From contig CAILJM010000002.1 of the NCBI GenBank assembly GCA_903834515.1, forward strand, positions 1 through 50,091: a DNA stretch of 50,091 nt, read 5' to 3'. This DNA is from an uncultured Actinomycetes bacterium. Its GTDB lineage: Bacteria > Actinomycetota > Actinomycetes > Nanopelagicales > Nanopelagicaceae. A model generated the notes under the pieces. It had not been told where the DNA came from, searched no databases, and saw only the letters and a program-made list of their open reading frames with translations. Made by a program: the position numbers and the translations under genes. Each line of letters starts with the position of its first letter. The first letter of the stretch is position 1. This document shows, in pieces, positions 8,619 through 18,034 of this stretch.

Positions 8619-9590
8619 CTATTCGTGTGCTGCGCGTTTCAATCGATCGCGGATTGCGGCCGCAAGGCCATCGCCACCTGGTTGAAGGACAACCACTACT
8701 TGTAAGCCCTGCTGATCTGCTGATCGCAAAGCTCGGTACAAGTCACGAGCATATTGCTCAATCGTTGAAGGTGCCATGAGCCGGACCACACCATTGGGGG
8801 TAGGGATTTGATCAGGTGCAATCAAACCATCACCGGGCTCGGCAATGACATCCAAGATCACCTTTGCCTTCGGTGAGTAGTGCGATTCAAGTGAACCAGA
8901 TACACGGATCTGGTCTTCATCACTCGTCGAGCTTCCAAAATCAATAACGTCAAGACCGGTGGTCTCCGTGATCATCTCGTGAGTAATCGCACCAAGTCGT
9001 AAAATCTTTGGAACGTCACCAGTGCAATCGATGATCGTTGATTCCACACCGACGAGAGATGGTCCGCCATCTAAAATTAAATCCGAATCGGCCATATATT
9101 CTTCAAGTTCTTCTTGCACCGCATCGGCGGTCGTTGGCGAGACCGCACCGAATCGATTAGCGGATGGGGCAGCTATACCGAGACCACCAGCGTCAACAAA
9201 GGCAGCAAGTAATCCGAGTGCAAGTGGATGGGCAGGTACACGCAATCCCACAGTCTCTTGTCCACCTGTAATGAAATCCTTCGCAGTGTCGCTGCGCTTA
9301 AGTACGAGCGTCATCGGACCCGGCCAATAATCACGAGCGAGCTTTATTGCATACTCTGGAATATCAGAGGACCAAGCATCCATTCGCTCCATCGAATCAA
9401 TATGCACAATCAATGGGTGATCAGCTGGGCGACCTTTGACTTCATAGATGCGGGCAACTGCCTTTTCATTCTGCGCATCTGCGCCCAAGCCGTAGACGGT
9501 CTCGGTTGGAAAAGCGACGAGGGAGCCTGCCCTCAACGCCTTTGCCGCGTCAGCCAAAGTATCTGTGGTGCAGACCGAGAAGAGCGTCAT
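8619..9590 (-). CDS. tsaC: L-threonylcarbamoyladenylate synthase (Sua5 type)
   Basis: The 323-residue enzyme makes threonylcarbamoyl-AMP from threonine, bicarbonate and ATP, the first step of t6A modification at position 37 of ANN-decoding tRNAs. The YrdC domain fills about residues 1-200, with PTETVYGLGADA, YEVKGRPADHPL and the PSANRFGAVSPT segment. A C-terminal Sua5 domain (about 225-323) follows the linker SGSLESHYSPKAK, so this is the long Sua5 form rather than the short TsaC. The ATG at 9590 has GAGAG about 8 nt upstream. It lies 15 bp downstream of the ABC exporter start, but is transcribed toward it in the same direction, so it may share a transcript with the exporter. Confidence 0.95.
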   Translation of the reverse strand: MTLFSVCTTDTLADAAKALRAGSLVAFPTETVYGLGADAQNEKAVARIYEVKGRPADHPLIVHIDSMERMDAWSSDIPEYAIKLARDYWPGPMTLVLKRSDTAKDFITGGQETVGLRVPAHPLALGLLAAFVDAGGLGIAAPSANRFGAVSPTTADAVQEELEEYMADSDLILDGGPSLVGVESTIIDCTGDVPKILRLGAITHEMITETTGLDVIDFGSSTSDEDQIRVSGSLESHYSPKAKVILDVIAEPGDGLIAPDQIPTPNGVVRLMAPSTIEQYARDLYRALRSADQQGLQVVVVLQPGGDGLAAAIRDRLKRAAHE

Positions 9591-9672
9591 GGGTTGATTC
9601 TCTCACTTATTTATCAGCGATATTTCGCCCAGGTGGCAGTTCGTGGTGGGTAGAAAGTGGGATGATTGAGGT

Positions 9673-10431
9673 ATGAAAAATAACCGTATTCGTGAGATAG
9701 CGATCGCGAGCGCAGCACTCGTAGTTGTGGCTGCCTTCACCACCATGATTTTCTCCCACCATTCCGATATGGGTATGGGTGTGGGTCCAAGTAATAGCCC
9801 TCGCTATGTCAGCGTGAGTGGCGACGGTACGGTCAAGGTTGCACCGGACTCAGTGCGTGTTGATGCGAGTATCGCAAATGTTTCAGCAACGTCGGCTGCA
9901 TCCCTTCGCGCTACCGCGAAATCAGCTGATGCGCTCCGTTCATCATTGAAGGAGTCCGGCGTAGAGGCTAAATACATCTCTGCCGTAAACCTCTCCACCA
10001 ATCCTGAATATTCGTATTCCAATAATGGTCCAGCGAAGATCATCGGCTACCGATCTACTCAGAATTTCACCATCACCCTTCGTGACGCGAAGAACTCTGG
10101 TTTGATTATCCAGAACCTGCAGAACAAGGTCGGCAACGCGCTCTCAATTAACTCGACTTCTCCTTATATTTACGACCAGAAGATTGCCGAAGCAAATGCC
10201 CGCACATTGGCAGTCGCTGCGGCCAAGGCAAAGGCCCAAACCTATGCTGGCCTCACGGACTCAAAGCTTGGCAAGGTCTTGAGCATTGAAGAGCAGATCT
10301 CGCAATCAAGCCCGGTCCCTATGATGGCTATGGCCAAAGGCATGGATGCTGCGGCCCCGGCCCCAGTTCAGGTTGACCTTGGCCAGCAGTCGATTACCGT
10401 GACTGTGACCACCAAGTGGGAGCTCCGCTAG
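9673..10431 (+). CDS. SIMPL (DUF541) domain envelope protein
   Basis: The 252-residue protein has a membrane anchor or uncleaved signal at residues 9-28 (IASAALVVVAAFTTMIF), then a SIMPL domain from about 45 to the end. Family features include VSGDGTVKVAPDSVRVDASI, the segment around STNPEYSYSNNGPAKIIGYR and a C-terminal QSITVTVTTKWEL strand. SIMPL proteins are exported and form oligomers; their role in actinobacteria is not settled. It is transcribed away from tsaC, with an 82-bp shared upstream region, and precedes the tRNA cluster. The ATG is preceded by TTGAGGT, a short-spaced weak binding site. Confidence 0.85.
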   Translation: MKNNRIREIAIASAALVVVAAFTTMIFSHHSDMGMGVGPSNSPRYVSVSGDGTVKVAPDSVRVDASIANVSATSAASLRATAKSADALRSSLKESGVEAKYISAVNLSTNPEYSYSNNGPAKIIGYRSTQNFTITLRDAKNSGLIIQNLQNKVGNALSINSTSPYIYDQKIAEANARTLAVAAAKAKAQTYAGLTDSKLGKVLSIEEQISQSSPVPMMAMAKGMDAAAPAPVQVDLGQQSITVTVTTKWELR

Positions 10432-10502
10432 TACGGGCTTTGGCTCGGCTCTGAGTTTTGCCCCACCGCCTGAGTCCGATACCCTTAGCGCTCGCTCTAA
10501 AC

Positions 10503-10575
10503 GTCCCCATCGTCTAGAGGCCTAGGACATCGCCCTTTCACGGCGGTAACACGGGTTCGAACCCCGTTGGGGGCA
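10503..10575 (+). tRNA. tRNA-Glu (anticodon TTC)
   Basis: A full cloverleaf is visible: acceptor GTCCCCA/TGGGGGC with one G-U pair, anticodon loop CTTTCAC carrying TTC, T loop TTCGAAC and discriminator A. CCA is not encoded. It is first of three tRNAs in the order Glu-Asp-Phe, which is also common in other actinobacteria. Confidence 0.96.
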
Positions 10576-10697
10576 CTACCCCCTAAAAAGGGTTCATAAC
10601 TACATAGAAGTAGACACCTAGCTTTGGTGAGGGAGCAATCCTTCATCAGATGAGATGCCGGTTGAATGCGTAATAGCAGGAGCCGAGCACTCGGTTA

Positions 10698-10771
10698 GGC
10701 CCAGTAGCGCAGTTGGTTAGCGCGCCGCCCTGTCACGGCGGAGGTCGCGGGTTCAAGTCCCGTCTGGGTCG
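10698..10771 (+). tRNA. tRNA-Asp (anticodon GTC)
   Basis: The acceptor GGCCCAG pairs with CTGGGTC. The anticodon arm GCCGC-CCTGTCAC-GGCGG carries GTC, the T arm is GCGGG-TTCAAGT-CCCGT, and the discriminator is G. It lies 122 bp after tRNA-Glu, in a spacer with no gene. Confidence 0.96.
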
Positions 10772-10811
10772 CGGTTGTTTTCGAGAAGTACAACCAGTTC
10801 ATCAAGTAACT

Positions 10812-10885
10812 GGCTCGGTAGCTCAGTTGGTACGAGCGCGCGATTGAAGATCGTGAGGTCGACAGTTCGATCCTGTCCCGAGCCA
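10812..10885 (+). tRNA. tRNA-Phe (anticodon GAA)
   Basis: The acceptor GGCTCGG pairs perfectly with CCGAGCC. The D stem is GCTC/GAGC, the anticodon arm reads GCGAT-TGAAGAT-CGT with GAA, the T arm is GACAG-TTCGATC-CTGTC, and the discriminator is A. It is last of the three-tRNA cluster. Confidence 0.96.
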
Positions 10886-11053
10886 CTCTAGTTTTAAAGA
10901 AGCAAAAACCTCTGAGATATTGTCTGGCAACTTAAAGTAAGAGTCATTGATCCTCACCCAGAATTTGGGTACGAACATATGTTCATTAGCCCAATATCTC
11001 AATTGGGAATTCCGGAAGAACTCCTCAAGGAAAAAGGGTTGCTGGGTTTCTAG

Positions 11054-12796
11054 TTACTTCTTCTTATATCCCGCCGGACAAGCTGGCTTAATTCCAGATA
11101 CGTACTTTGTAGTCTTTCCTTTTACACATCGGATTATAAGTGTCTTTCCCAATCCCTTTGGAGTTACATTTACATTGGATGTGGAAGAAGATGAATTTGC
11201 ATCTGATGAAAGATTGGTTGCCGGGGCTGGAGCAGGTGTATCTTGAGTGAGTTTTACTGAAATTGTTGGATTTGAGAAAGTGAATCCGTTCGCACTCAGA
11301 TAGAGCCAACCATTTTTTTCGTTAGCAATTGTTGTGGCAACATCATTCGACCCATCTGCACTAATAACTGAGATGGAGGCTTTAATCGGAGCTGAAGTGA
11401 AGTTATAAAGGCACCTAGCAACATCAGATCTCACCACAAGGTTATAAGTCCCCTTAAAGACTGAACCATCAGGATTGTAATGAAGGGAAGCAACCTTGTA
11501 GTTGAGTGAAGAACCGTCAAATGTCGGTGGACCTTCAGAGTAAGTTGTTGAATTGGTAGTAACTATGCCCTTCACGCCAGGTCCCGAATTGAAGCAGGCT
11601 GACACCCCAGAATTTGAAGGGATGGTATTGAACCTCCACGTGGACGGAGAGGCGACTGAGTGATCATGAGTTACTGGCGTCATCGCTTGAAGGGCTTCGA
11701 TAGCTGCCGGACCATATGGGGGAAGGAGCATAGTGCCGATTCTTTGTGGAAGTGGGTCGCTAAAATTCCCCGCTCCACCGCACTGGAAAGCTTGCGAACT
11801 CGCTGTTTCACATTTATTCCAGAAATCTTTAATTTCGTTCGGCAATAAATTCCACGTATCACCGTAACTTGCAATCGGAACGCGGGTAGATAACCCCGAA
11901 ACTTCAAGTCTTATGCCGCTTTGATTCTTTGTGATACTTATATCTGGATCCGAGAGTCGCCCATGAAACCAACCGATTGGTTCGGATTTCAAACGAATTG
12001 ATAGTTTAAACCTTGTGTTCCCTGGAAATGCATGTGGAAGTAAACAATTAGGTGTTCCTGAAACATAATCGCCATCGACATATGCGCACTTGAATTCTAC
12101 AATATTAGGGGTTAGGTTTATTGAACATGCATTATTGAAGTGATTTCTTGCTGGATCCAGCCAAGATCGACATTGGGCTGGCTCAAGTGGAGCGCCACCA
12201 TTCATTTCTGATATTGGAGTCACCGAGGCGCTGATGGAATTTCCTCCATTATTTTTGCCAAAAGATCTCCCACTAATCGCTACATTCACAACGTACTGAT
12301 TGCCAAAATTATGAGGAGTCCCTTCTATTGTCCAAATACTCGGGCTCGCATCAGTTGGAATATCGAGCGAAGGATCTGCCTCAAATAAATTTGGATGTTT
12401 GTCATTTGTGTATTTGTTATATACACCAATAGAAATTTTCCCCTCTGAATTCTCCGTTGAGATGCCCTCCACACAATCTGTCTGAACCTGGCTCAAGCAA
12501 ATAGGCAATATCGAATTGAAGTCATAAAAATCTGCATTTACACAATCTTTATCCTTTGTTGAATGGCAAACATACCGATCAAAGTTATTTGGATTTGGGT
12601 CGCGATTAAAAGTTGCTAACAAATCAGAAAAAGTGCTCGTCTCATTTCCAGCATTTTGAATTGTGATTCCATGGTAACCCAGGGTAAATAATTGTGGACT
12701 ATTCCATTGTTCGTCTTCAACAGCTCCTGCTATGGATGCTGTACTACAAAATAAGGTGAAGGCGCCAAAAATTAATCCAGCTATTAGCTTTTTCAT
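11054..12796 (-). CDS. Secreted tail-bearing paralog 6 (last in array)
   Basis: The 580-residue protein has a signal peptide (about 1-25, SIAGA). Mature landmarks shared with the three genes upstream are a four-cysteine N-terminal module (C77, C85, C100, C108), the motif GWFHGRLSDPDI near the middle, the segment FKGTYNLVVRSDVARCLYNF, then a beta-rich domain ending FTFSNPTISVKL. A Pro/Ala/Ser linker leads to the common tail with C-x15-C-P-x-G-Y-K-K-K at the very end. No known family is recognised. Its ATG overlaps the preceding stop by 4 bp and has no good ribosome binding site of its own, so it is probably translated by coupling. The location is outside the membrane, perhaps wall-associated. 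Confidence 0.9.
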   Translation of the reverse strand: MKKLIAGLIFGAFTLFCSTASIAGAVEDEQWNSPQLFTLGYHGITIQNAGNETSTFSDLLATFNRDPNPNNFDRYVCHSTKDKDCVNADFYDFNSILPICLSQVQTDCVEGISTENSEGKISIGVYNKYTNDKHPNLFEADPSLDIPTDASPSIWTIEGTPHNFGNQYVVNVAISGRSFGKNNGGNSISASVTPISEMNGGAPLEPAQCRSWLDPARNHFNNACSINLTPNIVEFKCAYVDGDYVSGTPNCLLPHAFPGNTRFKLSIRLKSEPIGWFHGRLSDPDISITKNQSGIRLEVSGLSTRVPIASYGDTWNLLPNEIKDFWNKCETASSQAFQCGGAGNFSDPLPQRIGTMLLPPYGPAAIEALQAMTPVTHDHSVASPSTWRFNTIPSNSGVSACFNSGPGVKGIVTTNSTTYSEGPPTFDGSSLNYKVASLHYNPDGSVFKGTYNLVVRSDVARCLYNFTSAPIKASISVISADGSNDVATTIANEKNGWLYLSANGFTFSNPTISVKLTQDTPAPAPATNLSSDANSSSSTSNVNVTPKGLGKTLIIRCVKGKTTKYVSGIKPACPAGYKKK

Positions 12797-14469
12797 TTTT
12801 TCTTATATCCCATCGGGCAGGTTGGTTTAATAGCTGAAACTTTTTTGGTGAGCTTGCCTTTCATGCAGACAGTCGTAACTTTTGACGCGGTTTTGGTTGA
12901 AGGTGTTGGACTATTCGCTGCTGGGGAGGTCGAATTCGGCGATGATGAAGCAACAGGCGCCGGTGCATCCTGGATCAGTTTCACTTGGATCGTTGGATTT
13001 GAGAAAGTAAATCCATTTACTGACAAGTGAAGCCAGCCAGCATTTTCAGTGAGTGTGCTTGTCGAGATTGAAGTATTTCCTTGGCTATTTAAGACTTCAA
13101 CTTTTGCACTTACAGGAGCGTTAGTGAATTTATAGAGACAGCGTGCAAATGTTGAACTCATCAAAAGATCGTAGCTACCGTGAAACTCAGAACCATCGGG
13201 CAGATAATGCAGGGCTGCTACGTGGTAATTCATCGAGCCATTCTCGAATGCAGGTGGAGTTCCGTCATATAGCGTTGCGTCAGTACTCACCACTCCATCA
13301 ACCTTCCCAAATTGACTACACGGGAAACCTGAATTCACGCTTCGAACTGACCAAGTGGGCTTTACAAGCTGTGCGGTGTTGTTAAGCTGATTTGAGAATA
13401 AATCAAAATATTTGGCGAGTGCGACGTTATTTGATTGCATTCCCCCTCCGCAATATCCGCCACTACAGAAAAAATTCGAGAACGCTTGCTTCTGAGAATC
13501 GCTCGCATTTGCAACGTCAACTTTTGCGCTGACCAATGGAATTGATGCCGGTTTAGCGAGAATTTTGAGCCGGTAATAATTTGAGTCAATGGCTTCAATC
13601 GAAATATTAGGATCAATAAATCGCCCCATATACCAGCCTGAAATTATTTTTGGTAAATGTAAAACCAACTCTAGTTGAGTTACTTCCGTAAAATTCGATG
13701 CAAGCCCACACTTGCCTTGTTCGTGCCATAAACATACTGGAGGCGCAGAGCCGCTAAACCCTTTGTGTCCTTGCGAGGTGATGTAAACAGCTTTTCCTCC
13801 AAAGTTTCCCGTTACAGTTTTGTATGGAGACACGGAAGCAGAAAAATTCTGAATTTCCGTGCAATTGGCATTTGCTCCACACCCCCCTGATCCGTTTACA
13901 GAAACGATGTATCCGTCGCTTGGATTACTATCCGCCGGATCTCGCCAGAGACTTGGAGCAGATCCGATACCTAGTGATCTCCCCACCGAGCCATCCCATT
14001 GAAGCGGATTAGAGATTATGTGATCCAAAATCAATTTTCTAGATACTCCGGAAGCGTCGGTTGCTTGCAATCCTTCAATGCAGCTTTCTGCCGAATCCCC
14101 ATTTCTACAAGGGGGCAAAATTCTGATGAACTGCCAATTGGGATCCGGGGAATTCTTACCTACGCATGTAGGGTCGGCGAATCCTTCACATGAGAAAGTT
14201 GCACTATCAATATTTGAGGGGGTTAGGACAGGATAGAGTCTTGAAACATCTTCGCCACCGTGTGTGAAATCATCTACGATGGCGAACGAATAACCTTGGA
14301 TAGGGGTACCTGGAATACCACTCGCACCATAATATGGCGGCCAGTCGTATGGGCCAGAAACATCCTGACCATTCCAAGGGAAGGCCGATGCTGGTCCAGA
14401 ATGAGCAAAAGATATGAACGTGAAAATAATGAGAAGTGAGGCTAAAAGTCTTTTTTGCTTAAGTCTCAT
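12793..14469 (-). CDS. Secreted tail-bearing paralog 5
   Basis: The 558-residue protein has a signal peptide (about 1-29, ending ASA). It has the same four-cysteine module (C94, C102, C121, C130), a diverged central motif GWYMGRFIDPNI, the segment FHGSYDLLMSSTFARCLYKF and the beta domain ending FTFSNPTIQVKL. A Pro/Ser/Thr linker precedes the shared C-x15-C-P-x-G-Y-K-K-K tail. It is the shortest and most diverged of the four long paralogs in its central region. The start lies 3 bp after the preceding stop and the end overlaps the next gene by 4 bp, so it sits inside a tightly coupled operon. The function is unknown. Confidence 0.9.
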   Translation of the reverse strand: MRLKQKRLLASLLIIFTFISFAHSGPASAFPWNGQDVSGPYDWPPYYGASGIPGTPIQGYSFAIVDDFTHGGEDVSRLYPVLTPSNIDSATFSCEGFADPTCVGKNSPDPNWQFIRILPPCRNGDSAESCIEGLQATDASGVSRKLILDHIISNPLQWDGSVGRSLGIGSAPSLWRDPADSNPSDGYIVSVNGSGGCGANANCTEIQNFSASVSPYKTVTGNFGGKAVYITSQGHKGFSGSAPPVCLWHEQGKCGLASNFTEVTQLELVLHLPKIISGWYMGRFIDPNISIEAIDSNYYRLKILAKPASIPLVSAKVDVANASDSQKQAFSNFFCSGGYCGGGMQSNNVALAKYFDLFSNQLNNTAQLVKPTWSVRSVNSGFPCSQFGKVDGVVSTDATLYDGTPPAFENGSMNYHVAALHYLPDGSEFHGSYDLLMSSTFARCLYKFTNAPVSAKVEVLNSQGNTSISTSTLTENAGWLHLSVNGFTFSNPTIQVKLIQDAPAPVASSSPNSTSPAANSPTPSTKTASKVTTVCMKGKLTKKVSAIKPTCPMGYKKK

Positions 14470-14472
14470 CTT

Positions 14473-16221
14473 TTACTTCTTCTTATAACCACTTGGACAG
14501 GTTGGGTTAGCCCCTGTGATGTGTTTAATTAATTTTCCCTTCGAACACGAAATCGATATTTTTACTTGCTTGGCTGTGTCTTGGCTTATTTTAATTTTTA
14601 TAGTCGGGTCAGAGAAGGTGAAGTTTTCTGCACGCATCGTTAAGAATCCATTGCTCTCGTTAACAGCGGTTGTTGCAACACTATTAGCTCCATCCGAGGT
14701 TATGACTTCAACCGTGGCGCGAACTGGAGCTTTTGAAAAACCATATATACAGCGAGCCACATCTGAATTCATATTTAGTGAGTAGGAACCTTTAAAGACT
14801 GAACCATCTGAATTGAAGTGAGGGGCGCCCACGTGATAACTCAGGACACCATCCGTAAATGAAGGCGGCCCTTGAGAATAAGCCGTTGCATTAGTCGAAA
14901 CCATTCCCTTCAAACCAGAACCTTGGCTGAAGCATCCAGAAAATCCATTCATTTCTGGCGTACTCAAAGTTCTGATCGACCACATTGAAGGCGATGCCGT
15001 GGCTGAGTCCTTCACCAATGGAAGCCATGCTCGAAGAGCGGAGATCGAGTCTTCGCTCCAAGGCGTCGGCACGCTTCGGTCGTTTCGAACAAAGGGATCT
15101 CCCGTGCCTGGAGTAAATGCCGACGCCGCATACGAACAAATCCCACTGTATATTTTGAACTCTCCACAGTAAGAGTAATCTTTTTGAATTTGGACAGGTA
15201 GGTTCTTCCAAAAGTCTCCATAGTACAAAGTTGGGACGATTACCGAAGTTCCTTGGACTGAAAGCGAATATCCAGCTGGCAACTTTTTTATCGTTATATC
15301 TGGGGAGCCTACTCGACCATGAAGCCATCCATTTGGTTCTTGTGAAGTTCTTACAATTACCCTTATTTTTGTGTCAGCAAGAAAAGACTGCATGAGAACG
15401 CAATTATTTTGCTCAGTATGAGCAAAACAGTTTTGATTTCCGTTCGCACTAGCATTTACAAAGCAATCAAACCAAGAATGCATTCCTGAGTCTCGGCAAA
15501 AATTAGCATTCGGCAAATCTAAGGCATTAGACAAGCAATCTTTAGGGCCGCGAAATTGGAGAAGCGGGACAATGCATTTCGGTGGGATTTCCGGAGTTAT
15601 GCTGACTGGAGCAATGTAAGCCCAAAGTGACTGGCCTAGATTACCTGTCGCACCATTGAGTGGGTTATTTAAGTCGCCCCCCGCAGGAATTGAATTTCCT
15701 TGTCCAATATCCACGCCTATCAAACCGGAGCTACCACCTGCGGAACTGGGTAATTTCCAAAGAGAGATTGATTTTCCTTCAGGAATGCCGTGGGCCAAGC
15801 TCTGGCCCCAAAGATTTGGGTGACTCGGATTTGTGTAACCTTCAAAAACTGCCTCGGTTTCCTTGCCTTGCGAATCGAGCGCTGTTATTGATTGGATGCA
15901 ATCCATTTGATCAAGAGATGTACATGGACCCATGATCGAATGCCAGGCAAATTTCTCCAGGGTGGAACATTTTTGTATGTTGGAAATATTTGAACATACG
16001 AAGTTCGCATTCTGTGCCGCGTTGGTTCCCCCTACCCAAGAAAAGGATTCTTCAAACGGGATTTGATCTTGGAAGAGAACGGATTGATACCCAATCTCAG
16101 TTGAGTTAGGGGCTGCAAACGGTTCTGAGAGAGTATTAGCCGAAGCACTCACGTTAATCCATGCAACCGCCGTAAAGGCTACGACAATCAAAGTTACAAA
16201 TTTTATTAGCGTTTTTTTCAT
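14473..16221 (-). CDS. Secreted tail-bearing paralog 4
   Basis: The 582-residue protein has a signal peptide (about 1-28, VSASA). The four-cysteine module is at C76, C85, C100 and C108, almost identical in spacing to paralogs 3 and 6. The central motif is GWLHGRVGSPDI, and the segment FKGSYSLNMNSDVARCIYGF precedes a beta domain ending FTFSDPTIKIKI. Unlike its neighbours it has almost no Pro-rich linker before the tail, which again carries C-x15-C-P-x-G-Y-K-K-K. A cysteine-rich insertion lies around residues 220-280, between the N-terminal module and the GWLHGR motif. The start is 6 bp after the preceding stop, without a clear ribosome binding site. Confidence 0.9.
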   Translation of the reverse strand: MKKTLIKFVTLIVVAFTAVAWINVSASANTLSEPFAAPNSTEIGYQSVLFQDQIPFEESFSWVGGTNAAQNANFVCSNISNIQKCSTLEKFAWHSIMGPCTSLDQMDCIQSITALDSQGKETEAVFEGYTNPSHPNLWGQSLAHGIPEGKSISLWKLPSSAGGSSGLIGVDIGQGNSIPAGGDLNNPLNGATGNLGQSLWAYIAPVSITPEIPPKCIVPLLQFRGPKDCLSNALDLPNANFCRDSGMHSWFDCFVNASANGNQNCFAHTEQNNCVLMQSFLADTKIRVIVRTSQEPNGWLHGRVGSPDITIKKLPAGYSLSVQGTSVIVPTLYYGDFWKNLPVQIQKDYSYCGEFKIYSGICSYAASAFTPGTGDPFVRNDRSVPTPWSEDSISALRAWLPLVKDSATASPSMWSIRTLSTPEMNGFSGCFSQGSGLKGMVSTNATAYSQGPPSFTDGVLSYHVGAPHFNSDGSVFKGSYSLNMNSDVARCIYGFSKAPVRATVEVITSDGANSVATTAVNESNGFLTMRAENFTFSDPTIKIKISQDTAKQVKISISCSKGKLIKHITGANPTCPSGYKKK

Positions 16222-16227
16222 TAGGGA

Positions 16228-18006
16228 CTATTTTTTCTTAAACCCGAGAGGGCAGATGGGCTTCGTAGTTAGCACGTACCTAGTCAGATTCCCTTTGATG
16301 CAAGCAATTTTTATCATTTTAGGATTGGTTTTTTTAGCCTGAGGTGATGGCAATTTCGCTGCAGGTACCGGCGAAGATGACGCTTGAGGAGTCTCAACTG
16401 ATGGCGGTGTAGCGACTGGTGCTGGTACTTCCTGCGTGAGCTTTACATTGATAGTCGGTGATGAGAATTCAAAGTTTGATGCCCGGAGGTGAAGCCAACC
16501 ATTATTTTCGCCCAGCATTGTTGTTGCCACTTCATTCGAGCCATCGGCCGATGAAACCGAGATGGAGGCACTCACTGGAGCTTTCGAAAATCCGTAAACA
16601 CACCGCGCAACGTCAGAACGCATCACAAGATCATAATTACCTTTAAATACGTCACCTGATGGCATAAAGTGCGGTGCTGCGACTTGATAAGTAAGTGTCC
16701 CCGAGCTATTTTCAAAAGCTGGCGGACCAGCCGAGTACTCGGTGGAATTGGTGGTAACGATTCCCGTCACGCTGCTCGCGCTTTTAAAACAACTATTTGA
16801 CCCATTCTGTTCCTGCGAAGTAAGAGTTCTGACTGACCAAGTCGACATAGCAGCAGTTGCCTTGTCATCAACGTAAGGCAACCAGGCCTTTAGTTCAGAA
16901 ATACCTGAGGCGCCCGAAGATGAAGGCGTGCTTGTGATGTTTCGAATTTTCGGATCGGATGGATTTGTGCAGCAGTGTCTCGACATGGCGCCTCCACTTC
17001 CGCCTTTAAATGAACCAGTTGTGACGTCATACGCATCCTTAAGGGCCTGTGGCATGTCCGCATACAAGTAAGCTGCATAAACGATCGGCACTGTGATGGG
17101 CGTTCCCTGAAGACCTAAAGTAATAATCCCACCGTCTTTTGAAATTACAATATTGGGATCGCTCATGCGGCCGTGTAGCCACCCGCTAGGGGAACGACTT
17201 AATTTAACGGTTAAGTAGTATGAGAAGTCCTTTGGGAAGCCAAAGCGTTGTGCGCACAGGCTTTCGTGAGTTGACCAAGCTCGGCAATTATGGACGCCAT
17301 CGTATCCCGGACCTTGCAACCCATACTTTCCACCGCTGTTCGGATCCACATTCGCATAACCTGCATTTGGACAATTAGCGTTTCCACACACCACTAGCGG
17401 TTGTAACTGAACGGGCGAGATAAAGGCCGAAAATCCACTCAGAGTGGAATCGCCAGATCCGCTTGAACTGGTGCCATTTCCTGACAAAGTAACGTTCACA
17501 TAAAATTGATCTCCGCCTGAATGCGTTACTCCCGGAATAGTAAAAAGACTTCCTGATGTGCCCGAAGGCAAACCCCAAGTTGGGTTCCCTACGTATTCAT
17601 TTTCAGCCTTCGGAGGAAAATAGCGGTTGAAATTTCCCCCGATCCGATTGCCCAAAGAATCGATAGCACCAAACTCCGAAATGCAATCTATGGAAATAGC
17701 GTTTGTGCAAACGGGGATAACCGCGCTGTAGTGATACGAACTCAGAGGGCAGCTTGGATCTTGAGTACCCGTACACGTGGGATTTACACCAACTTCCTGG
17801 CTCTTCGAATTATCAAATAAAAATGAGGCCAAGTTGCCTATCGAATTGTCCAGGAATAGCACACCTGTGCTGCCATCTCGCACATCATTCGGAATTGACC
17901 ACGACTCATCGGTTGAAGTGGACGCGTTTGCAAAAATAATTCCGCTAAACGCCAGTGCTGTCCCGAGAGCAAAAGCGAGCAGATTCCGCGACTTCATCAT
18001 CTTCAT
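16228..18006 (-). CDS. Secreted tail-bearing paralog 3
   Basis: The 592-residue protein has a signal peptide (about 1-28, IIFANAS). The four-cysteine module is at C78, C86, C100 and C108. The central motif is GWLHGRMSDPNI and the segment FKGNYDLVMRSDVARCVYGF leads into a beta domain ending FEFSSPTINVKL. A long Pro/Ala/Ser linker (about 530-565) precedes the tail, which has the usual C-x15-C spacing but ends G-F-K-K-K. It starts 28 bp after the preceding gene, with two alternative ATGs within four codons. It is the first of four closely packed, closely related long paralogs. The function is unknown. Confidence 0.9.
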   Translation of the reverse strand: MKMMKSRNLLAFALGTALAFSGIIFANASTSTDESWSIPNDVRDGSTGVLFLDNSIGNLASFLFDNSKSQEVGVNPTCTGTQDPSCPLSSYHYSAVIPVCTNAISIDCISEFGAIDSLGNRIGGNFNRYFPPKAENEYVGNPTWGLPSGTSGSLFTIPGVTHSGGDQFYVNVTLSGNGTSSSGSGDSTLSGFSAFISPVQLQPLVVCGNANCPNAGYANVDPNSGGKYGLQGPGYDGVHNCRAWSTHESLCAQRFGFPKDFSYYLTVKLSRSPSGWLHGRMSDPNIVISKDGGIITLGLQGTPITVPIVYAAYLYADMPQALKDAYDVTTGSFKGGSGGAMSRHCCTNPSDPKIRNITSTPSSSGASGISELKAWLPYVDDKATAAMSTWSVRTLTSQEQNGSNSCFKSASSVTGIVTTNSTEYSAGPPAFENSSGTLTYQVAAPHFMPSGDVFKGNYDLVMRSDVARCVYGFSKAPVSASISVSSADGSNEVATTMLGENNGWLHLRASNFEFSSPTINVKLTQEVPAPVATPPSVETPQASSSPVPAAKLPSPQAKKTNPKMIKIACIKGNLTRYVLTTKPICPLGFKKK

Positions 18007-18034
18007 CTTGAAATAAATAAGTTAATTGAGCGGA

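Noticed and set aside
10972-10985. CGAACATATGTTCA, which resembles a LexA/SOS box of the GAAC-N4-GTTC type
   Set aside because: It lies between the 3' end of the secreted array and tRNA-Phe, with no gene start to control. GAAC-N4-GTTC is expected about once per 65 kb by chance, so one copy here is not evidence.
10957-11008. Two small hairpins (ACCCA/TGGGT and CCCAAT/ATTGGG) after the secreted array as a terminator
   Set aside because: The stems are only 5-6 bp and no T-tract follows on the minus strand, so I cannot call a terminator with confidence.
10979-11053. A 24-codon plus-strand frame starting at the ATG within the palindrome and ending next to the array
   Set aside because: There is no ribosome binding site, no known product, and the length is too short to separate from chance.
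14891-15328. A 145-codon minus-strand frame inside secreted paralog 4
   Set aside because: It is in a different frame of a gene with a signal peptide and clear paralogs, and shows no family features.
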